In this document: piece by piece, positions 8,998-18,709 of the stretch
Position numbering within the stretch: position 1 is the stretch's first letter
Layout: each line of letters opens with the position of its first letter
Assembly: GCF_018918155.1 (NCBI RefSeq)
Contig: NZ_JAHLPY010000001.1
Coordinates: forward strand, 338,757 to 402,756
DNA length: 64,000 nt
DNA from: Anaerostipes sp. MSJ-23
GTDB taxonomy: Bacteria > Bacillota > Clostridia > Lachnospirales > Lachnospiraceae
Reading direction: 5' to 3'
Position numbers and translations under genes: made by a program
The notes under the pieces: model-generated
The model's input: only the letters and a program-made list of their open reading frames with translations
Told to the model about the DNA's origin: nothing
Database searches by the model: none

Positions 8998-10137
8998 TTA
9001 CTTTTCCTCCATTTCTTCTCTCTCACTATTTTCTTCCAACATTTCAATTCTCCTTTTGAAAAAAGCAATCTTTCGGTCAAATGCACCAAGCCGATAGAGA
9101 TTGATGACAAAAATTCCAACAACAAGAGCCAAAAGCATTCCACCAATCCCATTTAATTTTAATCCGATATAAATCAGAAAAATCGTTGTAAATGCTGATA
9201 TTCCCATTCCCTTTCCCATCATTTTAGGTTGTAAAATTTGTTTTAAAATTAGACAAATCAGATAAACAACGAGGAAAATTACAGCTGTTTTTATTTCACC
9301 CGTAATCAACTTAAACAACGCCCATGGGATCATCACAGTTCCAGTTCCTAAAATCGGCAAAATATCTACAATGCCAATGAGAATTGCAAATATAAATGCA
9401 TAATGAATTCCCGCAAGCCAAAGTCCTGCCCATAAAATAAAAAGCATGATAAACATAATTTTTATCTGCGCAAGACAGTAGCTCCCAAGAACCCCAAGGG
9501 TATTATGAATAAAAATGTCTATTTTATGCTTCATTCCTTCTGGAATTACTTTCTGATACCATTTAACAAATTTTTCATTATCAATAGAAAACATATAAGA
9601 TGAAAAGAACATCACAACGATACCTACCAGCCCATTGGTCATAAGCTTTGCAGCACCTCCAGCATGAGCGACTCCATAATTACCAATGATAGAAACAATA
9701 TTTAATGCACCATTGCTAATTGTACGAACAATCTGATTCAAATGATCTCCTGCACCATGTGGAAGAATTCCGGCAAAGTGACCTATTTTTTGCTGAAAAG
9801 ATCCAAACTGTCGGATAATTTCTTTCTGAAGATCCTGATATCCATTCATAAATGCTATCACCTGTGTCACAAGGCCCCTCACACAAAAATAACATATAGC
9901 AATTACCAAAGTTACAACAGCAATGATTAAAATTGCAGTTCCAAATTTCTTTGGAAGTTTCATCTTTTTCTCCAAATACTCAATAACCGGTCTTGAAATT
10001 CTTGAAATAATCCATCCAGCTACAAATGGCCATAAAAATCCAAGACACTTTGGAATCCCTACAATCAAAAGAAATGCTCCAACAAACAATACTAGAAGTT
10101 CCATGATGATATCAAGATAAATTTCCCAACGTTTCAT
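8998..10137 (-). CDS. AI-2E family transporter (PerM/YtvI type)
   Basis: 379 residues with about eight membrane segments in the pattern of the AI-2E/PerM family: two N-terminal segments, a central soluble stretch, then a cluster ending in a GIVDILPILGTG motif near 265-280. The family exports small molecules or acts as an ion antiporter; the name does not prove AI-2 transport. The ATG at 10137 is preceded by AGGAGGTG at good spacing. A GTG six bases upstream would be too close. It leads the thyA-folA genes. Confidence 0.85.
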   Translation of the reverse strand: MKRWEIYLDIIMELLVLFVGAFLLIVGIPKCLGFLWPFVAGWIISRISRPVIEYLEKKMKLPKKFGTAILIIAVVTLVIAICYFCVRGLVTQVIAFMNGYQDLQKEIIRQFGSFQQKIGHFAGILPHGAGDHLNQIVRTISNGALNIVSIIGNYGVAHAGGAAKLMTNGLVGIVVMFFSSYMFSIDNEKFVKWYQKVIPEGMKHKIDIFIHNTLGVLGSYCLAQIKIMFIMLFILWAGLWLAGIHYAFIFAILIGIVDILPILGTGTVMIPWALFKLITGEIKTAVIFLVVYLICLILKQILQPKMMGKGMGISAFTTIFLIYIGLKLNGIGGMLLALVVGIFVINLYRLGAFDRKIAFFKRRIEMLEENSEREEMEEK

Positions 10138-10249
10138 AAGCACACACCTCCTGACTCCTCCCTCTATAAGATATTATATTATACCTTATCAAGCAAAGCG
10201 CGTCCAGTGCGAAGCACTATACAATTGCGTGTGCCCTATGGAATATCCC

Positions 10250-11128
10250 TCACCTGGCAATTGTAATTTTATTTCTTATCCTGTCGTAATAATAAATACT
10301 GTCAGATAAAATTTCTTCTGGATCTACAACAGCTCGATTTGTTTCTTTGACCATATAGGAAAGTTCTCTTACATCTCCTGCATCGCTTTCTCTCAGTAAA
10401 ATAACCTCATGAATGCTACTTGGTAATATATAAAGATTTTCTTTCATTCGTTCTGCAAATTCCTGTAAAATTCCTTGATAAAACATTGCTGAGGCTCCAT
10501 TCATATAATCATTATTGGAAAGAACAAAAATTGGAATATCTCCTTCTTCTACATGAACTGGTATCACATTTTCAATCCGCTTAATCACTGGCGGAAATAT
10601 TTTTTCTGCATTTTTAAAAGCATCTGTTCGAAGTTTTTCTTTTGTAATCCCCCACATCTTAAGATCCTGCTCTCTCACGATCGCACTCGCCATTCCATCA
10701 TGACGATGATATGCACTCCAGCGATAAGTAACTGCCAAGTCTTCCATACGATCATATGGGCAAATTTGTAATTGTTCTTTATTTTTTTCATAATTCACTA
10801 TACGAAAAAATAACTGCTTTTTTATAAATTCATAATCTCTTATTTTTTCTTCTTTCAATGGGAATTCTACTTGATATTCTTCATAGGAAGCTGCAATTTC
10901 CGATAAGAGATCAGAAAGAATACTTCCTCTAAAATATTTATGATAATAAGGCTCTAAATAAAGAACTGGCCGGAAATGAACCTCTTTAGTGCCAATCGAT
11001 AAACCAGTCATAAACACTTGGTTATTTTTACATACACGCTGTACAGATACCTCTTTATCCTCTGGTTGCTTTATGTACTCTAAAATATGATGTTCCACAT
11101 AACAATAAAATTCTTTCTCGTTTAACAT
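10250..11128 (-). CDS. DUF5688 family protein
   Basis: 292 residues beginning MLNEKEFYCYVEHHILEY. It resembles DUF5688, a family frequent in Lachnospiraceae, often in several copies, with no assigned function. It has no signal, membrane segment or recognised catalytic motif; the conserved part includes ICPYDRMEDLAVTYRW and a C-terminal DYMNGASAMFY segment. AAAGGAG lies 8 nt before the ATG at 11128. It stands alone between hisC and the AI-2E-family gene. The family assignment is from memory. Confidence 0.65.
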   Translation of the reverse strand: MLNEKEFYCYVEHHILEYIKQPEDKEVSVQRVCKNNQVFMTGLSIGTKEVHFRPVLYLEPYYHKYFRGSILSDLLSEIAASYEEYQVEFPLKEEKIRDYEFIKKQLFFRIVNYEKNKEQLQICPYDRMEDLAVTYRWSAYHRHDGMASAIVREQDLKMWGITKEKLRTDAFKNAEKIFPPVIKRIENVIPVHVEEGDIPIFVLSNNDYMNGASAMFYQGILQEFAERMKENLYILPSSIHEVILLRESDAGDVRELSYMVKETNRAVVDPEEILSDSIYYYDRIRNKITIAR

Positions 11129-11385
11129 GATGTTCTCCTTTCCTCTTCGGATCAAACCTCATGTCATACCCAGACATCTGTCTGTTTCCTTCTTGGTTTG
11201 TATTTGTAAATTTTTTACATTTTTTATTTTACGTTATATAAACATAGAAAGCAAGGCTTTTCTTTATGAAAGAAAAAAAGAAATCTTCTTTCGAAAATTC
11301 CTTTTTCTCTTTCTTTTTCATCTTATTCAATGTTAAGCAAAGTTCCATCATAGGAACTACTACTGTACCGCATAGGAGTAATCAT

Positions 11386-12438
11386 TCACCGTTTTACATA
11401 TTTTTTTAGGAAATCAAGCAAGACTTCCATTTCCTGTTTTGTCCCAATCGTAATTCTTAGATAATTGTTAATACGCGGTTTATCAAAATATCTTACATAA
11501 ATTTTATTCTTTTTCGCTGCCTCAAAAATTTCCTTTGCTGCGACGCTTTCATGTGCGGCAAAAATAAAATTTGCTTTAGAATCTGCAAATGAAAATCCGA
11601 TTTTCTTCATTTCTTCCTTAAACCATTCTCTTGTTTCTATAATTTTCTTTCTTGTTTCCTGGAAGTAATCTTCATCTGCAAGAACAGCTTTTCCCATAAC
11701 AATCGATGGCTCATTCATTGTGTAAGAATTATAAGAATATTTCACATCATTCATCGCTTTGATCAGTTCCTTATTTCCAATTGCATATCCAATACGCAAT
11801 CCAGCTAAAGAACGAGATTTTGAATACGTTTGTACAACAAGTACATTTTCATATTTTCTTGTTAATTCTTTTGCTGTGTCTGCTCCAAAATCTACATATG
11901 CCTCATCAATAATCACGACAACATCCTGATTGTGACAAATAATATCTTCAATGACATCTAACGAAAGAGCTGCACCTGTCGGAGCATTTGGATTTGGAAA
12001 TACAACACCACCATTTTCTCCATAATAATCCTGTGGTATGATTTTAAACTCATCATCCAATGCCTTTGTATCAAATGGTATTTTAAATAAGTCTGCCCAT
12101 ACTGGATAAAAAGAATAGGTAATATCTGGGAAAAAGACTGGTTTTTTCCCATTGAAAAATGTCATAAAAGCAACTGCTAATACATCATCTGATCCAACGC
12201 CAACAAAAACCTCATCTTTATCAAATCCATGATACGCAGCAATTGCTCCTGTAAGATCCGAAGCCGCTGGATCTGGATATTTTCTTAAATTCTTAATCTC
12301 TGCCATTGCTTCTTTTACTTTTTGCGATGGCGGATATGGATTTTCATTCGTATTCAATTTGATAACATTTTCTTCTTTTGGCTGTTCACCAGGTGTATAT
12401 GGTTCTACACTTCTTACATTATCTCTCCAACTGCTCAT
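11386..12438 (-). CDS. hisC: Histidinol-phosphate aminotransferase
   Basis: 350 residues, fold-type I PLP aminotransferase of the HisC branch. NTNENPYPPS near the N-terminus and the PLP lysine in YSKSRSLAGLRIGYAIGN are diagnostic. It converts imidazole acetol-phosphate to histidinol-phosphate. No other his gene is in the window; its place 14 bp after another aminotransferase gene suggests a small co-transcribed pair. HisC-like enzymes can also transaminate aromatic keto acids, which would suit the neighbouring trp operon, but this is inference. Confidence 0.88.
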   Translation of the reverse strand: MSSWRDNVRSVEPYTPGEQPKEENVIKLNTNENPYPPSQKVKEAMAEIKNLRKYPDPAASDLTGAIAAYHGFDKDEVFVGVGSDDVLAVAFMTFFNGKKPVFFPDITYSFYPVWADLFKIPFDTKALDDEFKIIPQDYYGENGGVVFPNPNAPTGAALSLDVIEDIICHNQDVVVIIDEAYVDFGADTAKELTRKYENVLVVQTYSKSRSLAGLRIGYAIGNKELIKAMNDVKYSYNSYTMNEPSIVMGKAVLADEDYFQETRKKIIETREWFKEEMKKIGFSFADSKANFIFAAHESVAAKEIFEAAKKNKIYVRYFDKPRINNYLRITIGTKQEMEVLLDFLKKYVKR

Positions 12439-12452
12439 ATTCTTCTCCTGTC

Positions 12453-13640
12453 TTACTTATATTCATCCATCAGTTTTTTAAATAACGGCAATGCCTTCTC
12501 AATGCGTTCTGTTGGTACACAATAAGAAATACGTACATGTCCTGGGCATCCAAAACTATCACCAGGAACGATCAGTAAATCATATTTCTTAGCTCTTTCA
12601 CAAAATGCGTTAGCATCTTCTTCCAGTGCTTTCGGGAACAGATAAAAGGCTCCTCCTGGTTCTACACATTCATATCCCATATCAATCAATGCATTGTAAA
12701 ATAAATCTTTATTTTTTTGATAAATAGAAAGATCAGATGTAAGATCTACACACTCTCCCACTACCTTTTGATAAAGTGTCGGAACACTAACATAAGATAA
12801 CAATCGTCCAGAAGCAATGAAGACTGGCAAAAGATTTTCAAAATCTTCTGCTTCTGTTGGTGCAACAATATAACCTACACGTTCTCCAGGAATCGATAAA
12901 GATTTACTGAAAGAATATCCAACCAATGTATTTTTATAATAATGCGGCACATATGGAACCTCAAATCCATCATAAACAATTTCACGATATGGTTCATCCG
13001 TAATAATGTAAATGCTATGTCCATATTCCTTTTGTTTCTTTTCCAACAAGGCAGCTAATTTTTTGATTGTTTCTTCTGAATATACAACACCTGATGGATT
13101 ATTTGGAGAATTGATTAAAACAGCTTTCGTATTTTTTGAAATTGTTTTTTCTAATTCCTCAAAGTTAATTTGAAAACTGCTTGTATCTGCTGGAATTACA
13201 ATCAATTTGCATCCCGCTCCTTCTGCATAAACCTGATATTCTGGAAAATATGGTGCAAAGGTAATAACTTCATCGTCAGGTCCATCGACGAGACTCTTAA
13301 AACAAATGCCAAGGGCTGCTGCTGCTCCAATGGTCATAAAAATATTGGCGGCTGTATAATTTGTATGAAATCTACGGTTTAAAGAATTAGCGATAGCTTC
13401 TCTAACTTCCAAAATTCCAGCATTACTTGTATAACCATGAACATCAACTGGATCTAACTCGTCTAAAAGTCTTCTTGCAGTTTCATCGACTTCTTTTGGT
13501 GCCGGAACACTTGGATTTCCAATGCTAAAATCAAACACATTTTCAGCGCCTACTTCTCTTGCACGCTGCATCCCAAATTCAAAAATATCACGGATGACAG
13601 AATGCTGTTTTGATAATTCTAATACTTCTTTTGATAACAT
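12453..13640 (-). CDS. Class I/II PLP-dependent aminotransferase
   Basis: 395 residues. The PLP lysine lies in YSFSKSLSIPGERVGYI, and NSPNNPSG and the TDEPYREIVYDG motifs are typical of aspartate/aromatic aminotransferases. The amino donor and acceptor cannot be assigned. It sits 58 bp downstream of trpA and 14 bp upstream of hisC on the same strand. A promoter-like pair in the 58-bp gap suggests it can be transcribed apart from the trp operon, though read-through is possible because I see no terminator after trpA. Confidence 0.85.
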   Translation of the reverse strand: MLSKEVLELSKQHSVIRDIFEFGMQRAREVGAENVFDFSIGNPSVPAPKEVDETARRLLDELDPVDVHGYTSNAGILEVREAIANSLNRRFHTNYTAANIFMTIGAAAALGICFKSLVDGPDDEVITFAPYFPEYQVYAEGAGCKLIVIPADTSSFQINFEELEKTISKNTKAVLINSPNNPSGVVYSEETIKKLAALLEKKQKEYGHSIYIITDEPYREIVYDGFEVPYVPHYYKNTLVGYSFSKSLSIPGERVGYIVAPTEAEDFENLLPVFIASGRLLSYVSVPTLYQKVVGECVDLTSDLSIYQKNKDLFYNALIDMGYECVEPGGAFYLFPKALEEDANAFCERAKKYDLLIVPGDSFGCPGHVRISYCVPTERIEKALPLFKKLMDEYK

Positions 13641-13663
13641 GCGCTCTCTCCTTTTTCTTCCAT

Positions 13664-13692
13664 ATTATACAGAAAAGATAAAATCTTTGCAA
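13664..13692 (-). promoter_or_regulatory. Candidate promoter for aminotransferase-hisC
   Basis: Minus strand TTGCAA (13687-13692), 17-bp spacer, TATAAT (13664-13669), between trpA and the aminotransferase gene. Confidence 0.55.
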
Positions 13693-13698
13693 GATAAG

Positions 13699-14487
13699 CT
13701 ATGCATCAATGCCATCTCTTAAACTCTTTGTAAATTCATAAACTTTCTGTGGGCTTTCTGTTCCATACTTACTGATCAACTTAACGATTGCACTTCCAAC
13801 AATCACGCCATCACAGTACTGACTCATTGTTTTTGCCTGTTGTGGTCCTGAAATTCCAAAACCAACCGCACACGGAATTTTTGCATTTTTCTTAATCACA
13901 TCAAAAAATGCATCAAAATCTGTCGTAAATTCACTTCTTGTTCCAGTTACCCCAATAGAAGATACACAATAGAGGAATCCTTCTGCATCTTCTGCGATCT
14001 TTGCAATGCGGTCATGAGAAGTTGGTGTTACAAGACTAATATTATCTACCTGATGCGCACTTGCTTCCCCCTGAATTTCATCTTTTTCTTCAAATGGCAT
14101 ATCTGGAACAATCACACCTTCAATTCCACATTCATTACAAAGATCAAAAAATCTTTTTGTTCCAAAACGATAAATGGTATTTAAATATAACATCATAACA
14201 AATGGTGTATCTTTGATTTCTGTTCTTAATTCTTTTACCATATTAAAAATTCCAACAAGGGTTGTTCCACCGGCTAAAGAGTGCTGACTAGCTTCCTGAA
14301 TCACAACACCTTCTGCAATTGGATCAGAAAAAGGAACTCCTATTTCAATAATGTCTGCTCCCGCTTTTACCATTTGACGAATATTTTCTTTGGTTGTCTC
14401 ATATCCATAATCTCCGGAAACAATATAAGTAATCAGTGCCTTCTGTCCATTTTCTTTTCTATTTTTAAATGCTTCTCTAATTTTCAT
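13699..14487 (-). CDS. trpA: Tryptophan synthase alpha chain
   Basis: 262 residues. It cleaves indole-3-glycerol phosphate and passes indole to TrpB. The catalytic Glu lies in [16 protein letters not shown] and the phosphate-binding segment in AVGFGISGP near the C-terminus. It overlaps trpB by 11 bp, matching the usual coupling of the two subunits. It is the last gene of the trp operon. Confidence 0.95.
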   Translation of the reverse strand: MKIREAFKNRKENGQKALITYIVSGDYGYETTKENIRQMVKAGADIIEIGVPFSDPIAEGVVIQEASQHSLAGGTTLVGIFNMVKELRTEIKDTPFVMMLYLNTIYRFGTKRFFDLCNECGIEGVIVPDMPFEEKDEIQGEASAHQVDNISLVTPTSHDRIAKIAEDAEGFLYCVSSIGVTGTRSEFTTDFDAFFDVIKKNAKIPCAVGFGISGPQQAKTMSQYCDGVIVGSAIVKLISKYGTESPQKVYEFTKSLRDGIDA

Positions 14488-15667
14488 CTAATTTCACTCC
14501 TCTATATCTTGCTACCTGATAAACATCCTTGTCTCCTCTTCCAGAAAGACAAATAACAATGCTTTGATCTTTCTTCATTTTTGGTGCGATTTCCATTGCA
14601 GCAGCAACTGCGTGTGCAGATTCAATGGCAGGAATAATCCCTTCTGTTTTTGAAAGATATTCAAATGCCTGTACTGCCTGTTCATCCGTAATATCTACAT
14701 AATCTGCTCTTCCTGTCTCATGAAGATAGGCATGCTCTGGTCCAATTCCTGGATAATCAAGACCTGCAGAAATGGAATAGACAGGATCGATCTGTCCTTC
14801 TTCATTTTGAAGGAAAAGACTCTTCATTCCATGAAAAATTCCTTTGGTTCCTTTCGCAATCGTTGCCGCATGCTGATCGGTATCTACACCAAGTCCAGCT
14901 GCTTCCGCTCCTACAAGACGTACACCTTCATCCTTAATAAAATCATAAAAAGCACCCATTGCGTTAGAGCCACCACCGACACATGCAACTACACAATCTG
15001 GAAGTTTTCCTTCCTGTTCTTTCATCTGCTGTTTTGTTTCTTCCCCGATAATCTTTTGAAAGTCACGAACCATCTCTGGATAAGGATGTGGCCCCATAAC
15101 AGAGCCAATACAGTAAAAAGTTGTTTCAATATTTGTTGCCCAGTCTCTCATCGCTTCATTGATCGCATCTTTTAAAGTCCTTGTTCCACTCTCAACTGCA
15201 ACAACTTTTGCTCCAAGAAGTTCCATACGATAAGCATTCAAACTCTGACGTTCTACATCTTCTGCTCCCATGTAAACTACACATTCCATATCAAACAATG
15301 CCGCAACCGTTGCTGTTGCAACTCCATGTTGTCCTGCACCCGTTTCTGCAATAATTCTCTTTTTCCCCATTCTCTTTGCAAGAAGAATCTGTCCAAGAAC
15401 ATTATTGATCTTATGAGCACCTGTATGATTTAAATCTTCACGTTTTAAATAGATCTTAGCCCCTCCAAGATCTTGTGTCATCTTCTTCGCATAGTATAAA
15501 AGAGAAGGACGATTGGCATATTCTCTGTAATATTTGTGAAGTTCCTCTAAAAATTCTGGATCATTTTTATATTTCTCATAGGCTTCATTCAGCTCATTTA
15601 CCGCGTTCATAACGATTTCCGGTACATACTGTCCACCATACTCTCCAAATCTTCCTATTTTACTCAT
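14477..15667 (-). CDS. trpB: Tryptophan synthase beta chain
   Basis: 396 residues, the TrpB1 length. The PLP lysine is in the HTGAHKINN motif, the glycine loop in [10 protein letters not shown], and the cofactor phosphate loop in VGGGSNAMG. It condenses indole with serine to tryptophan. It overlaps trpF upstream by 8 bp and trpA downstream by 11 bp. Confidence 0.96.
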   Translation of the reverse strand: MSKIGRFGEYGGQYVPEIVMNAVNELNEAYEKYKNDPEFLEELHKYYREYANRPSLLYYAKKMTQDLGGAKIYLKREDLNHTGAHKINNVLGQILLAKRMGKKRIIAETGAGQHGVATATVAALFDMECVVYMGAEDVERQSLNAYRMELLGAKVVAVESGTRTLKDAINEAMRDWATNIETTFYCIGSVMGPHPYPEMVRDFQKIIGEETKQQMKEQEGKLPDCVVACVGGGSNAMGAFYDFIKDEGVRLVGAEAAGLGVDTDQHAATIAKGTKGIFHGMKSLFLQNEEGQIDPVYSISAGLDYPGIGPEHAYLHETGRADYVDITDEQAVQAFEYLSKTEGIIPAIESAHAVAAAMEIAPKMKKDQSIVICLSGRGDKDVYQVARYRGVKLDEN

Positions 15668-16280
15668 AGTTTCCTCCTGTAATTTTCATAATTTCTTTCA
15701 TTTTTTCTAAATCTTTGTATCCATCAGTTTCAATTCCACTCGAAATATCAATTCCTTGTGGATGAAGTCTTTGTATGATCTCCTGTAAATTATCTCGATG
15801 AAGTCCACCTGCGATCAGATACGGCTTTGTAATCTTTGCTTGCTCAATTAAAGCAATATCCATGACTTTTCCAGTTCCTCCATAGGCCTCTTTTGAAAAG
15901 CTGTCTAAAAGAAGCCGATCAATTAAAAGCTCCTCTGCCTTTATAATATCTTCAACCGTCTGAACCCTGACTGCTTTCCATATTTCCAGAGAAGACTTTT
16001 CCCTAATTTTCTTGACTTCCTTTTCGGTTTCATCTCCATGAAGCTGCAAAACATCAAGTCCCACAATTTTTGCTGTATTAAGCATGGAATCCACTGGTTC
16101 GTTTACAAATACCCCGACTGTTTTTATCGATGGATCCAATTGTTTTTGAAGAATTGCTGCATCTTGCGGTTTTATATATCTTTTACTTTTTGCAAAAATA
16201 AACCCGATATAATCTGGCTGAACTTCATTTGCATACAAAACATCTTGCATTCTTCGAATCCCGCACATTTTTACAATCAT
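15660..16280 (-). CDS. trpF: Phosphoribosylanthranilate isomerase
   Basis: 206 residues, a TIM-barrel. The catalytic Cys is in VKMCGI and the Asp in the [17 protein letters not shown] segment; the phosphate loop is AGGLHRDN. It isomerises phosphoribosylanthranilate. It overlaps trpC by an ATGA junction and trpB by 8 bp. Confidence 0.94.
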   Translation of the reverse strand: MIVKMCGIRRMQDVLYANEVQPDYIGFIFAKSKRYIKPQDAAILQKQLDPSIKTVGVFVNEPVDSMLNTAKIVGLDVLQLHGDETEKEVKKIREKSSLEIWKAVRVQTVEDIIKAEELLIDRLLLDSFSKEAYGGTGKVMDIALIEQAKITKPYLIAGGLHRDNLQEIIQRLHPQGIDISSGIETDGYKDLEKMKEIMKITGGNYE

Positions 16281-17056
16281 AAACTGCTCCTTAGCTCACA
16301 AAGCGTTTCCTGAATATTATCTGACCGCATCAGCGTTTCACCAACTAAGACTCCATCAGCTCCCTGATTTCTTACATTTTTAAAATCTTCTTTTGTCTTC
16401 ATACCGCTTTCTGAAATTAAAACAGCATCATAAGGAATTTTATCTGCAAGTTTCGATGTTGTTTGAAGATCGACTTCAAACGTTTTCAGATTACGGTTAT
16501 TAATGCCGATGATATCACATTGACATGCGACTGCTTTTTTTAATTCTTCTTCATTGTGAACTTCACATAAACAATCCATTCCTAGTTTATGTGCCAGTCG
16601 ATAAAAATCTTTCATCTCTTCTTCTTTCAAAATTGCAGCAATTAAAAGAATAGCATCCGCACCAAGCACTTTTGCTTCATAAATCTGATATTCATCAAAG
16701 ATAAAATCTTTTCGAAGCATCGGGATTTCTACCTTTGCCCGAATATCTGCAAAATATTTGCTTGCGCCTTTGAAGTAATACTCTTCCGTCAAGCAAGAAA
16801 TTGCAGCAGCACCTGCTGTTTCATAAGCCTGTGCTGTTTCTACCGGATGAAAGTTTTCTGCAATCAAACCTTTGGATGGAGAAGCTTTCTTTACCTCTGC
16901 AATGACAGATAATCCTTCTTTCTTCATTGCATCCTTAAATCCATGATTTTTATTTTTTGATGCCAATGCCATCTCTTTCATTTCTTCCAGTGAAATATTA
17001 TCTTTTTCTCTTTGCAACTGTTCTTTTCTTTTTTCTACAATATCATCTAAAATCAT
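16277..17056 (-). CDS. trpC: Indole-3-glycerol phosphate synthase
   Basis: 259 residues. AEVKKASPSKG near residue 55 is the family signature, followed by LRKDFIFDEYQ and GINNRNLKTFEVD. It makes indole-3-glycerol phosphate from carboxyphenylaminodeoxyribulose phosphate. TrpC and TrpF are separate genes here, unlike the fused form in enterics. It lies 12 bp after trpGD and overlaps trpF by 4 bp. Confidence 0.95.
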   Translation of the reverse strand: MILDDIVEKRKEQLQREKDNISLEEMKEMALASKNKNHGFKDAMKKEGLSVIAEVKKASPSKGLIAENFHPVETAQAYETAGAAAISCLTEEYYFKGASKYFADIRAKVEIPMLRKDFIFDEYQIYEAKVLGADAILLIAAILKEEEMKDFYRLAHKLGMDCLCEVHNEEELKKAVACQCDIIGINNRNLKTFEVDLQTTSKLADKIPYDAVLISESGMKTKEDFKNVRNQGADGVLVGETLMRSDNIQETLCELRSSL

Positions 17057-17068
17057 CTCACACCTCTA

Positions 17069-18709
17069 TTAACATGCGTTTGTATAATCAATAAACTCTT
17101 TTAATTTTTCCATTGCTTTTCCGGAATCAATGGCTTCTTTTGCCATGGCAACTCCCTCTTTAATAGAATCAGCTTTTCCGATTGTATAAAGAGCTGCCCC
17201 TGCATTCATTAATACAATATCTCTCTTAGCACCCTGTTCTTTTCCAGAAAGAATATTCTTTGTAATCACTGCATTTTCATCTGCCGTTCCACCAACAATT
17301 TCTTCTTTTGTATATCGTTTTAATCCTTCTTCTTCTGGTGAAATTTGATACTCTGTAATAGCACCATCCTTAATCTCACATACGCTTGTTGTAGAAGAAA
17401 TTGAGATTTCATCCAGCTGATCATCTCCATAAACAATCAGAGCATGTTTGATTCCAAGATTTTTTAAAACATCAGCCATCGGACGAAGCAATGCTTTCTC
17501 ATAAACACCAAGCACAATATAGTTTGTCATGGCCGGATTTGCCAGAGGCCCCAAAATATTAAAGACAGAACGAATTCCAAGCTGTGCACGAACGGGACCT
17601 GCATATTTCATAGAACCATGATGGGTCTGTGCAAATAAAAAGGCAACGCCGGTCTGATCCAAACATTTTTTACCGTCTTCTGGAGATAACACAATTTTTG
17701 CACCAAGTGCCTCTAAAACATCTGCAGCACCACTTTTTGAAGAAACACTCCGATTCCCATGTTTTGCTACTTTTGCTCCTGCAGCTGCTATAACAAAGGA
17801 AGAAGTCGTAGAAATATTAAAACTATTTGCAAGATCTCCACCAGTTCCAACAATGTCAATTGCCTCTGTTTCCTCAGGAACAATCGCAGCCTTCGCACGC
17901 ATAACTTTTGCAAATCCAGTAATTTCATCCGGTGTTTCCTGATTCATTCGAAGCCCTGTAAGAAAACTTGCAATCTGTGCTTCTGTCGCATTTCCAGACA
18001 TAATACAATCCATAGCTTTATAAGCTTCTTCTGTTGTCAGATGTTGTCCCTCTACAATTTTTGCTAAAAATGGTTTTAATGTTTCCTGATTCATTGCTGT
18101 CATATCTTCTTCTTTCTTTCTGTCATCTAATACAATTCCTGCTATTTTTGTAATAAAATTTTCCAGTATTTGCATTCCTGTTTCTGTAAGAATAGATTCA
18201 GGATGAAATTGAATTCCATAAACAGGGTCTTTTTTATGACGAAGTGCCATGATTTGTCCTTGTTCATCAACTCCTAAGATTTTCAATTCCTCTGGAAAAT
18301 CTTTGTCATCAACAATCAGAGAATGATATCTGGCTACATAAATTTTATCATTTAATCCTGCAAACAGTGGATCTGTCGTATCAATAGAAATTTCACTCAT
18401 TTTTCCATGCATCAGTTCTCTTGCGTGGACAATTTTTCCTCCAAAAACTTCTCCAATTGCCTGATGTCCAAGACAAATACCAAGAATTGGAATCTTTCCT
18501 GCAAAATGCCGAATCGCCTCTTTCGAAATTCCTGCACTATCTGGAAATCCAGGTCCCGGTGAAATAATTAATGCCTCAAGGTTCATCGCTTCCATTTGCT
18601 CTATCGTAATTTCATCATTTCTTACAACTTCAATTTCTGGATAAATTTCTCCGACACACTGATAAACGTTATAAGTAAATGAATCATAATTATCAATCAA
18701 TAAAATCAT
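17069..18709 (-). CDS. trpGD: Fused anthranilate synthase amidotransferase / anthranilate phosphoribosyltransferase
   Basis: 546 residues with two domains. Residues about 1-190 are a class I glutamine amidotransferase: catalytic Cys79 in GICLGHQ and the His-Glu pair in GIQFHPES. Residues from about 200 are anthranilate phosphoribosyltransferase, with GTGGDLANSFNIST and AKHGNRSVSSKSG binding PRPP. The fusion is known in enterics and in some Firmicutes. It overlaps trpE by ATGA. The TrpG half supplies ammonia to TrpE. Confidence 0.95.
   Translation of the reverse strand: MILLIDNYDSFTYNVYQCVGEIYPEIEVVRNDEITIEQMEAMNLEALIISPGPGFPDSAGISKEAIRHFAGKIPILGICLGHQAIGEVFGGKIVHARELMHGKMSEISIDTTDPLFAGLNDKIYVARYHSLIVDDKDFPEELKILGVDEQGQIMALRHKKDPVYGIQFHPESILTETGMQILENFITKIAGIVLDDRKKEEDMTAMNQETLKPFLAKIVEGQHLTTEEAYKAMDCIMSGNATEAQIASFLTGLRMNQETPDEITGFAKVMRAKAAIVPEETEAIDIVGTGGDLANSFNISTTSSFVIAAAGAKVAKHGNRSVSSKSGAADVLEALGAKIVLSPEDGKKCLDQTGVAFLFAQTHHGSMKYAGPVRAQLGIRSVFNILGPLANPAMTNYIVLGVYEKALLRPMADVLKNLGIKHALIVYGDDQLDEISISSTTSVCEIKDGAITEYQISPEEEGLKRYTKEEIVGGTADENAVITKNILSGKEQGAKRDIVLMNAGAALYTIGKADSIKEGVAMAKEAIDSGKAMEKLKEFIDYTNAC

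Noticed and set aside
11240..11385. Terminator after hisC
   Set aside because: AGTTCC/GGAACT and CTTTC/GAAAG repeats are present, but neither forms a good stem followed by T residues.
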